Assembly: GCA_027619145.1 (NCBI GenBank) | Contig: JAQCGA010000042.1 | Location: forward strand, 1-13,500 | Length of the DNA stretch: 13,500 nt | Reading direction: 5' to 3' | Source of the DNA: a bacterium | GTDB taxonomy: Bacteria; Latescibacterota; UBA2968; GCA-2709665 | Shown: piece by piece, positions 1-6,575 of the stretch | How positions within the stretch are numbered: position 1 is the first letter of the stretch | How the letters are laid out: every line of letters begins with the position of its first letter | The notes under the pieces: generated by a model | What the model was told of the DNA's origin: nothing | The model's database searches: none | What the model saw: only the letters and a program-made list of their open reading frames with translations | Translations under genes and position numbers: made by a program

Positions 1-2894
1 AGGGTGGGGTCCAGATCGGTGTTAACCATGAGGGCGTCGATGTACGCGCGTTCATTTTCTGGCAGGCGATTGGTTATGGCAGCGTCGAAGAGGGTGTGAA
101 TCAGGGTGCCGTAGGTGCGGCCGTGGCCTTCGGTGGGAAAGACGGGACGGTCCTTGTCTTCGGTGGTGACAGGACGTACGTGATAGGTGAAGACGCGGAC
201 GGTTTCCCATTTTCGGGCGCGGTCTTCTCGGGCAGCCTGGAGGTCTGGCGTGGGTGATTCCGGTTTTGTAGGGGCAGGCCCCTGTGCCTGCCCGGGTGGG
301 ATGGCGGTGACGACTGGGAGTTCGGGAACGGTTTCGAGGGCGGGATACAGGAGCGCCCAAGGGCCTTTGTCCGGAGTGGCGTTGTAGCAGGAGACGATGA
401 GAAGGTTGCAGGCCCGGGTGGCAGCCACGTAAAGCAGGCGGAGGTCTTCGGCGCTGGAGAAACGGGTTTCCTCTTCGGCGTCTTCAGCCCAGCCTTCGGG
501 TTCGGCAATACATTCGTGGGCGTAGGGGCCTTTGGGTTTGAGGACGGGCATCGAGAGAAAAGGAGTGTCTCCGGTGCGGGAGACGTGGAAGTCCACACCA
601 AAGCGGTCTGCGCTGGTATCCGCGGGATCAGCCAGGAAGACGACGCGGGCCTGGAGGCCTTTGGCCTGGTGGAGGTTCATGAGACGGACGACGTTTTCAC
701 GGCCGGCTTCCAGGGTGGTTTCTTCAACTTTGTAGGCGGGGTCGTAGACGAGGTCGCGGAGTTCAGTAAGGACCTGGCCTCGGTGCAGGCCCTGGGATTC
801 CCACTGGCGGACCAGAGCGAGCAGGCGGAGGAGGTTGCCAGCGCGAGAAGAGCCCATAGGTTGGGAGGCGGCAAAGGCGGGCAGGCCCAGGTCTTCCAGG
901 ATGAATTCGAGGGCGGTGGCCGGGGTATTTTTACCCAGGAATTCTGAGGCGCGGGCGAGGCGCTCCAGGGCGTGGGTGAGGGTGGTGTGGAGGTCTTCGG
1001 GCAGGTTTTCGGGCAGGGGAGACCGGTAGTTGAATACGCCGCCTGCCCGGCGGAAGGTGTAGAGTTCGTCGTCGCCCAGGCCTACGAAGGGGCCGCGCAG
1101 GTAGCCAAGGAACGGGAGGGGATTGTCCGGGGCGTGGACGGTTTCGAGGAGGTCCAGAAGGGCGCTGATTTCGGTGGCATTGCCCAGGCGACCGCCACCG
1201 GAAATGTCGTAGGGGATGCCGCGTTTTTCCAGGGCGCGGGCGTAGGCGTTGAGGTAACTGGTGGTGCGGGTGAGGATCATGAAATCGCCGGGAGAGGCCT
1301 GGAGCGGAAGGATGGCATTTTCGGCATTGCTGTTGAATTCGGTGTGTCCGGCGATGGCGGTGGCGATGAAGTCTGCAATGCGTTCGGCGTCCTGGGCGAC
1401 AATTTGTGCGCGGTTGTTGCGGGAGATTTTTTCGATGGAGATGCGGCGTACGCCGTGGGGGTCTGCGCCGTTCGGGTGAAATTTGAAGAGGGGTGCGAAG
1501 AGGGCCTGGTGGCGTTCTTCGTGTTGGGCAAAGAGGGGTTCGAAAGTGGTGTTGATCCAGTCGCAGAGGCGGCCCAGGCTGCGGAAGCTGGTGTTGAGTT
1601 GTAAGGTTGTTCCACCGGCGGTTTCAATGCGGGTGCGGGCCAGGCGGAAGGTTTGTACGTCTGCGCGGCGGAAGCGGTAGATAGATTGTTTTTCGTCGCC
1701 GACGAGGAAGAGGCTGCCGGGTTTTGGAGAGAGAGCACGCCAGTTGGACTCGCTGGTATCTTCCCCGGTGAGGTAGAGGAGCATTTCGGCCTGGACGGGG
1801 TCGGTGTCCTGAAATTCGTCTACGAAGAGGCAGCGGTAGCGATCCTGGAAGTACTGCCGAATCCGGGGGTGTTCGCGGAGGAGGGCAGCGGCTTTGAGGA
1901 GGAGGTCCTGGAAGGTAAGGTTTCCGTCGGTGTGGCGCCGGGTTTCGTAGAAGGAGACGGCGTCTTCTACCAGGGTTGCAATGGGGGTGTAAACGTGTTG
2001 CCGCCAGCGGGTTAGGACGGGAGAAAGGATTTCGTCCTGGAGGTGTGGCAGGTACTCGTCACGGAGGGATTTTGCGGCGTCCTGGTTTGGGTCCCAGCAT
2101 TTGAGGGTGACGGCGCGTTTTCCGGGCTTGGAGCAAAAGAGGTTGAAGAGTTCGATTCGGTTGGCGTTTTCGGAGAGGTCGCGGTAGCCCAGGAATTTGC
2201 GTGCGGCGGACAGGATTTTCATGAGGTCGTCCTGTCGGTCCGGGAGGGGGTTGGGGATGTGGGCTTCGGCGTCCTGGAGAAAGGCGAGGGTTTTTTCCAG
2301 GGCGGGTTCCAGGTTCGGGGCTTCTATGGCGGTGGGTTTGAGCGGGACGTCGCTGAAGAGGCAACGGCGTTCGAAGTAGGCGTAGAGGTTTTCGGTGCGG
2401 AGGCCGATGTGGTCCAGGTGGTCCAGGCGTGGGTCGTCGTTGACGAAACCCTGCTGGATGAAGCGGTCCCAGGCTTCGCGGCGGAGGTGGGTTTCTTCGC
2501 GGTCTTCAATTTCGGTGAAGTCTGGGGGGAGGCCGGCTTCTACGGGGCGTTCGCGGAGGAGCTGGCCGCAGAAGGAGTGGATGGTGCCAATGAAGCACTG
2601 GTCGATACGGTCCAGGGCGTTGCGGATGTGGGTGGCTTCTTCTCCGGTGGCGGTGGCTGCTTGTTCTCGGAGACGGAGGAAAAAGCGGCCGCGCATTTCT
2701 CCGGCGGCTTTCCGGGTGAAGGTGATGGCGGCCATTCGGTCCACGTTTACGCGTCCGGTGGAGACGATGCCGACCATGCGTTCGATGAGGGCGTGGGTTT
2801 TACCGGCACCTGCACCGGCCAGGACGGTGAGGTTGCGGTCCAGGTCCTGGGTGATGGTGGTTCGGGCGGGTTGGTCTTGTAGGGGTTTGTTCAT
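1..2894 (-). CDS. UvrD/RecB-family helicase-nuclease, AddA-like (3' part beyond the left edge)
   Basis: Reading in from the ATG at 2894, the frame stays open to the left edge, about 964 codons. It is an ATP-dependent superfamily 1A DNA helicase of the type that resects double-strand breaks for recombination. The motifs appear in order: Walker A GAGAGKTH (residues 27-34), motif Ia ITFTRKAAGEMR, motif II VDEFQDTDPVQ, motif III VGDEKQSIYRFRRAD, motif IV NTSFRS, motif V MNLHQAKGLQARVVFLAD and motif VI LLYVAATRACNLLI. After motif VI comes a Pro/Ala-rich linker, then GTLIHTLFDAAI, which resembles the first nuclease-domain motif (G-x-x-x-H) of AddA/RecB. The gene is cut there; family members run to about 1100-1200 residues. 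No clear Shine-Dalgarno precedes the ATG, but homology begins within the first 20 residues and no upstream in-frame start was seen in the 45 bases checked. Codons end mainly in C or A (GAC, GAA, CTC, CGC), unlike the neighbours. No AddB-like partner lies upstream. AddA is likelier than UvrD because of the length, insertions and nuclease start. Confidence 0.9.
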   Translation of the reverse strand, partial: MNKPLQDQPARTTITQDLDRNLTVLAGAGAGKTHALIERMVGIVSTGRVNVDRMAAITFTRKAAGEMRGRFFLRLREQAATATGEEATHIRNALDRIDQCFIGTIHSFCGQLLRERPVEAGLPPDFTEIEDREETHLRREAWDRFIQQGFVNDDPRLDHLDHIGLRTENLYAYFERRCLFSDVPLKPTAIEAPNLEPALEKTLAFLQDAEAHIPNPLPDRQDDLMKILSAARKFLGYRDLSENANRIELFNLFCSKPGKRAVTLKCWDPNQDAAKSLRDEYLPHLQDEILSPVLTRWRQHVYTPIATLVEDAVSFYETRRHTDGNLTFQDLLLKAAALLREHPRIRQYFQDRYRCLFVDEFQDTDPVQAEMLLYLTGEDTSESNWRALSPKPGSLFLVGDEKQSIYRFRRADVQTFRLARTRIETAGGTTLQLNTSFRSLGRLCDWINTTFEPLFAQHEERHQALFAPLFKFHPNGADPHGVRRISIEKISRNNRAQIVAQDAERIADFIATAIAGHTEFNSNAENAILPLQASPGDFMILTRTTSYLNAYARALEKRGIPYDISGGGRLGNATEISALLDLLETVHAPDNPLPFLGYLRGPFVGLGDDELYTFRRAGGVFNYRSPLPENLPEDLHTTLTHALERLARASEFLGKNTPATALEFILEDLGLPAFAASQPMGSSRAGNLLRLLALVRQWESQGLHRGQVLTELRDLVYDPAYKVEETTLEAGRENVVRLMNLHQAKGLQARVVFLADPADTSADRFGVDFHVSRTGDTPFLSMPVLKPKGPYAHECIAEPEGWAEDAEEETRFSSAEDLRLLYVAATRACNLLIVSCYNATPDKGPWALLYPALETVPELPVVTAIPPGQAQGPAPTKPESPTPDLQAAREDRARKWETVRVFTYHVRPVTTEDKDRPVFPTEGHGRTYGTLIHTLFDAAITNRLPENERAYIDALMVNTDLDPT
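272..293. repeat. Palindromic repeat-like element inside the helicase gene
   Basis: An 8-bp perfect inverted repeat, GGGCAGGC (272-279) and GCCTGCCC (286-293), with a 6-base loop. It lies in the helicase frame, where it encodes part of a Gly/Gln/Pro/Ala linker between the helicase core and the nuclease domain. The sequence, with its preceding GTAGGG, resembles dispersed palindromes I recall from genomes of several uncultured phyla. That resemblance is from memory. It is the only copy in this window. Confidence 0.5.
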
Positions 2895-2921
2895 AGGTGA
2901 ATGGGGTTGTGGAAATGCCCT

Positions 2922-2978
2922 CTGCCCGTGTTTGCTTCGCGAGCCGGTCCCCGCTCCCTGCTCACCCTGCCCGTGTTT
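2922..2978. repeat. 12-base direct repeat pair
   Basis: CTGCCCGTGTTT occurs at 2922-2933 and again at 2967-2978, 45 bases apart. A shorter related copy (CCCGTGTTG) overlaps the next hairpin. All three lie between the helicase start and the hairpin pair, so they look like part of one repeat cluster. Confidence 0.5.
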
Positions 2979-2998
2979 CGGCAACCCCGTGTTGCCGA
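2978..2998. repeat. Hairpin 1 of a REP-like pair
   Basis: Perfect 8-bp stem TCGGCAAC / GTTGCCGA with the 5-base loop CCCGT. It abuts the next hairpin directly. It is not followed by a T-run on either strand, so it is not an intrinsic terminator. Confidence 0.6.
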
Positions 2999-3027
2999 CC
3001 TACTTTTATCTACGCGATAAAAGTAGG
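2999..3027. repeat. Hairpin 2 of a REP-like pair
   Basis: Perfect 12-bp stem CCTACTTTTATC / GATAAAAGTAGG with the 5-base loop TACGC, followed by CAAAAGCGCGCTCGCTC. A short A/T-centred hairpin ending in AAAAGTAGGCAAAA and followed by a conserved GC-rich flank resembles dispersed REP elements, known for example from Bacteroidota, that are mobilised by RAYT (Y1-type) transposases. The stem is directly visible; the family assignment is inferred from pattern memory. No RAYT gene is present in the window. Confidence 0.6.
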
Positions 3028-3292
3028 CAAAAGCGCGCTCGCTCAGGGGCTTTCAATTTGGCGCGGTGGAAGACCGGGGCGTGGGAGGTTCAGGGTTTCA
3101 GGGGCGTACACGAGGGCTTCGCAGGTCCGGTTAGAGGGATGTGGAGGTTTTTCAGTTATTAAGAATATACCCCGTTATGATACTGGTTTCGGAATGGGTG
3201 GGAAAGTATTAACTTTTGGGCTTGTGAGAGAAAAGGCGCTTTGTAATTTATACTGAATATTCGCAGGTGCAGATAAAGGAGGGTGTGAGGTT

Positions 3293-5818
3293 ATGGGGAA
3301 TTCGAAGACACAGGGGTGGGTTCATCCCGCGGGGTTTGTGGATGTGGCGACGCTGGAGGAGATGAAGGGGAAGGCCAAATCTTTGGGCTGGGCGCGGAAG
3401 GTGGTGGAGGAGTTGGAGGTGGGGGTTCAGCCGTGGTTGGCACAGTCGATGGAGCGGATTGAGGAATTGTTGCCGAAGCGGAAGATGCAGGTGTACTGGT
3501 TGTTGATTTGTCCGGAGTGCCGGGAGCGGATGCCGTTTGATCCGTTTAACGATCAGGATGCTACTTGTACGAAGTGCGATCGGGCATATTCGCTGGATGA
3601 GCGTTCGATTGCGACGCCGCCGGAGGCTTCGTACGCGGGGACGCTGTACGAGGGGTGGGGGTGTTTGTATTTGATGGGGGTGGCGAGTGTGGCGCAGGAG
3701 CTGGCGCTGTTGTATGCGCTGAAAGGCGACCGGGCTTATGCAGAGCGGAGCGCGGGAATTTTGAAGATGTTTGCGAAGCATATTCAGGCGCTTCCGGTGA
3801 AGGGCGGGGGGACGCAGTATGTAATCTGGACGTACAATATGGAGGGGGACTGTAAGCTGGTTCTGAATCTGGTGGAGGCGTACGAGTTGTTGCGGGATGT
3901 GGCGGGGCTGTTCAGCGAGGAGGACCACCGGGCGATCCGGGAGGATTTGTTCAAGCACTGGTCGGATTCGGTGTTTCGGGTGGAGGAGGACAGCAGTCCG
4001 AAGCACAACAATATGTTTGCGTATTTGACTTCGGTAGCGATGGTGGGGTGTGCGATTGAGGATACGGATTATGTGGATTGGGCGTTTGGGCATCGTGCGT
4101 ACTCGCCGGAGAAATGTCCGGAGCATCATAGTCTGGCGTGGTTGACGGATAACAATTATTTGCCGGACGGGGCGTTCTGGGGGCTTTGTAGTGCGTATCA
4201 TTTGTATGCGCTGGGGCCGAACTGTCGGGTGTTTGTGCTGGGGCATCGGCTGGCGCAACAGATGCCAGATTTGTTTCCACCGGAGATGTATGACGAGTTA
4301 CATTCGGAGAATCCACGGTCACGGGTGTTGCGCAGGGCCATCAAGTGGTTTACGGCCCATGCGTTTCCGGATTTGACGGCGGCACCTTTTGGCGATATGG
4401 GCGGGCGAGTAAGTCTGGCTTCGTATCCGTTGACAGCAGAGATTGGATACCGGTACCTGGGGGTGGAGGAAGTGGGTTCGTATCCGGAGTTGCGCGAGGG
4501 GGGTAGAGGGATGACCGGGTTCCGGTACGGGGGAGATGAGATCAAAGAGAAGGTCGTTCCGTACCAGAGCGCGAACCTGTCGAGTGGGTACGTGGCGTTG
4601 AAGCGGGAGGCGGGAGGGAATCGTTTGTACGCAGGGTTGAGCGCGCTGCTGCCGGGGTCTGGTCACGCACACGGAGATCATTTGAACTTGCTGACGTATT
4701 CGCGTGATCGGATGCTTACGGGGGAGAAGAGTACGCGGTATGAAGATCCGGATCAACGGGTGTACAGCGGGGCTTCATACGGGCATAATACGGTGACGGT
4801 GGACGAGGTGTCGCAGGTGCACGGGGATAAGTTGGAGAAGGAGCGTGTTCCGTATATGGATACGTTTGTGGATTTTCCGGCGGGACAGGTGGTGGAGGCT
4901 CGGGGAGACCGGGTGTATGAAAAGACAGAAGTGTACCGACGGATTGTGTGTCAGTTTGACGGGTATGCACTGGATCTGTTTCGGGTAGAAGGCGGGAAGG
5001 TGCACGACTGGTTTTTCCACGGGGTTGGGGAAGAGCCGGAGGTTTCGGTTTCGATGGAAGAGAAGACAGGTTTCGAGCCAGCGCTGTACGTGGTTCGGGG
5101 TGGGCCGGCGTACCGAGAGGGTGCGACGGAGGATTCGTTTTCGACAACCTGGCGGATTCCGGCGGAGTCGGGGTCTGTGTACGAGGGCAGACGACGGGAT
5201 GTGTTTTCCCGGGTGACGCTGGCCGGGTCGCCGGGACAGCGGGCTTTTATGCTGAAGACGTACCCGAATCCGGGTTCGCATTCTTTGATGGTGCGGCACG
5301 AAGGAACAGCGGCTCCGTTTGTAGCGGTACACGAGGCGTATTTTGATGCGCCGATGGCGACGGGCGTACGGATGTTGCCAGGAGATGCGGTGGCGGTTGT
5401 GGAGGTTTCACACGCGGACGGGAGCCGACGACTGGCGATGTGTGAGTCTGGTTCAGGGCCAGAGGGGCTTTTGTTGAAAGGGTGTTTTGGGACGATTGAA
5501 CTGGATGAGCAGGGAAGGCCGAAGAGTTTGTTGATGGTTCGCGGGAGAGAGATGTGTTACGGTGGGTTGCGGATTACGGCGGATCAGCAGATTTCGCTGT
5601 CGGTCGTTTTTGAGGAGGAAGGTGCAACGCTGGTTTCTGCTCCGCCGGTGGCGTACGAGACGCTGGAAGGATTGCCCGTGTACGCGGCGGGAGAGGATGT
5701 AAATGTGGAGATTGAGTTGCCAGCACAGTGGTCGTCTGGGGGCAACGATATTCAGAAGCGTGTTTCTGTGCCGGGGCAGACAGTGGATGGATCGGTTCCA
5801 GTAGAAGTCCGATGGTAA
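3293..5818 (+). CDS. Heparinase II/III-like polysaccharide lyase (alginate lyase-type fold)
   Basis: An 841-residue protein of the heparinase II/III superfamily, which cleaves uronate-containing polysaccharides by beta-elimination, leaving an unsaturated uronyl end. The N-terminal 400 residues look like the alpha/alpha toroid: HNN at 238-240 and Tyr302-His303 after DG at 292-293 match its active-site strands. At the position that is often Glu in the DG...E...YH pattern this protein appears to have Gly297. Residues 420-620 match the beta-sandwich domain, with HGDHLNLLTYSRDRML (460-475) and a following GASYGHNTVTVDEV block. An insert at 73-95 has CxxC-x15-CxxC, like a zinc ribbon. There is no signal peptide, so it is probably cytoplasmic and acts on imported oligosaccharides. 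The start is fixed by an AAAGGAGG Shine-Dalgarno. It is transcribed alone and converges on the next gene. The substrate cannot be named from sequence. Confidence 0.82.
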   Translation: MGNSKTQGWVHPAGFVDVATLEEMKGKAKSLGWARKVVEELEVGVQPWLAQSMERIEELLPKRKMQVYWLLICPECRERMPFDPFNDQDATCTKCDRAYSLDERSIATPPEASYAGTLYEGWGCLYLMGVASVAQELALLYALKGDRAYAERSAGILKMFAKHIQALPVKGGGTQYVIWTYNMEGDCKLVLNLVEAYELLRDVAGLFSEEDHRAIREDLFKHWSDSVFRVEEDSSPKHNNMFAYLTSVAMVGCAIEDTDYVDWAFGHRAYSPEKCPEHHSLAWLTDNNYLPDGAFWGLCSAYHLYALGPNCRVFVLGHRLAQQMPDLFPPEMYDELHSENPRSRVLRRAIKWFTAHAFPDLTAAPFGDMGGRVSLASYPLTAEIGYRYLGVEEVGSYPELREGGRGMTGFRYGGDEIKEKVVPYQSANLSSGYVALKREAGGNRLYAGLSALLPGSGHAHGDHLNLLTYSRDRMLTGEKSTRYEDPDQRVYSGASYGHNTVTVDEVSQVHGDKLEKERVPYMDTFVDFPAGQVVEARGDRVYEKTEVYRRIVCQFDGYALDLFRVEGGKVHDWFFHGVGEEPEVSVSMEEKTGFEPALYVVRGGPAYREGATEDSFSTTWRIPAESGSVYEGRRRDVFSRVTLAGSPGQRAFMLKTYPNPGSHSLMVRHEGTAAPFVAVHEAYFDAPMATGVRMLPGDAVAVVEVSHADGSRRLAMCESGSGPEGLLLKGCFGTIELDEQGRPKSLLMVRGREMCYGGLRITADQQISLSVVFEEEGATLVSAPPVAYETLEGLPVYAAGEDVNVEIELPAQWSSGGNDIQKRVSVPGQTVDGSVPVEVRW

Positions 5819-5830
5819 TGCGGATTCGAG

Positions 5831-6442
5831 CTATTTGATCTGGCCTGTTGCAAAAGCGTAGGATGCCTGGACAAGCATCCAGATCGCATCCAGTTCGGTT
5901 CTGTCTCTGGGGCCGTAGATCATCATATAGTGAGAACCTTGTCCCGCCATCTGAGCATCGTTGGGGTGGAGTTCTCCCCAGCCTTTTTCGAGTACGATTT
6001 GGGCATAGTTGGCCAGGAGGAAGAGGTGCAGGCTTCCGTCGGATGAGTTGTGGGAATGGCCGAATTCATTGGTGCCAAGAAAGGCCCTGGGTCCCCCCGT
6101 TTTTATCAGGTTTTCATCCAGGTACCACCCCCAGGACCCTGAGAGGGATGACGTGGTGGAAGCAACGGTGATTCCGTTCAGTTTGTCTATAGATGCCAGA
6201 AGGGTTTCTTGCAGGATGAACGGTGCGTTCTGGTCGAGTTGCTGATGCGGTACGGGTTTTGAAGTTTGAGGTGCTGGGCCCTGCCTGGACGGGGCGGACG
6301 AGAGAGTGCTGAGCAGGTTGGCTACCTGTGTGAGGGGTAACGAAGGGCTGTCAGAATCAAGGTTTGACGTGGGGGTGTCCTCTTTTGAGCAAGCAGGATA
6401 AGCGAATAAGAGCAGGGTTGCAAGCAGGATTCTAACGTTCAT
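5831..6442 (-). CDS. Lipoprotein with DUF5519 ('luciferase') domain
   Basis: A 203-residue protein starting at the ATG at 6442, chosen over an upstream in-frame ATG because a GGAG Shine-Dalgarno lies 8 bases ahead of it and a signal peptide follows directly. The signal (MNVRILLATLLLFAYPAC) ends in a loose lipobox with Cys18, so it is probably a lipoprotein. A low-complexity Ser/Pro/Gln stretch (19-75) leads to a C-terminal domain with NEFGHSHNSSDGSLHLFL, GWGELHP and MIYGPRDRTEL. These match the family named after Renilla-like 'luciferase' (DUF5519), whose bacterial members have no established reaction. The conserved His-x-His and GWGE-x-HP motifs are intact. It diverges from the sugar dehydrogenase gene (133-base gap) and converges on the lyase gene with only 12 bases between stop codons. 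No bioluminescence should be inferred. Confidence 0.72.
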   Translation of the reverse strand: MNVRILLATLLLFAYPACSKEDTPTSNLDSDSPSLPLTQVANLLSTLSSAPSRQGPAPQTSKPVPHQQLDQNAPFILQETLLASIDKLNGITVASTTSSLSGSWGWYLDENLIKTGGPRAFLGTNEFGHSHNSSDGSLHLFLLANYAQIVLEKGWGELHPNDAQMAGQGSHYMMIYGPRDRTELDAIWMLVQASYAFATGQIK

Positions 6443-6575
6443 TACGCAGTCTCCATTTATAAGAGGAGTTACAACAGACAGGCGGTATCGTTGTTGGAAT
6501 AATGTATCGGATTTCTGACTGGTGGGCAAGTGTGAGGATCTGAAACCGTAAAGGTTTTACTTTTTAGGAGGTCGC

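Larger units (their letters stand above)
2895..3292. other. Intergenic region between divergent helicase and lyase genes
   Basis: This 398-base gap holds no credible gene; the plus-strand open frames crossing it have no family-like sequence. The left half carries a 12-base direct repeat (CTGCCCGTGTTT at 2922-2933 and 2967-2978) with a third, diverged copy near 2986-2997, and two adjacent hairpins at 2978-3027. The part from about 3028 to 3120 resembles the conserved flank of REP-type repeats (see the hairpin entries). From about 3150 the sequence becomes AT-richer and should hold the lyase promoter. I see no confident -35/-10 pair. A strong Shine-Dalgarno, AAAGGAGGG, lies at about 3275-3283, ahead of the ATG at 3293. 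Confidence 0.6.

Noticed and set aside
2043..2882. Long plus-strand open frame opposite the helicase gene, rich in Gly, Val, Phe and Glu.
   Set aside because: It is the antisense shadow of a gene with all helicase motifs in order; its composition follows from the strand bias and shows no family pattern.
2395..3162. Plus-strand open frame running from the helicase region into the intergenic repeats.
   Set aside because: Arg/Ser-rich low-complexity translation with no recognisable domain; it crosses a repeat cluster and overlaps the real gene.
3222..3254. TTGTGA ... TATACT as a sigma-70-type promoter for the lyase gene.
   Set aside because: The spacer is 21 bases, too long for a confident call; the -10 alone is not enough.
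3248..4258. 336-codon minus-strand open frame opposite the lyase gene.
   Set aside because: Arg/His/Pro/Leu-rich shadow without motifs; the plus-strand lyase reading has clear family blocks and a strong ribosome site.
5861..5880. Hairpin GGATGC/GCATCC near the convergent gene ends as a terminator.
   Set aside because: Only 6 bp, within the C-terminal codons of the minus-strand gene, and no T-run follows on either strand.
6443..6575. Divergent promoters between the DUF5519 lipoprotein and dehydrogenase genes.
   Set aside because: A promoter must exist for each gene, but no -35/-10 pair with acceptable spacing was found; TATAAA at 6457-6462 sits too close to the ATG.
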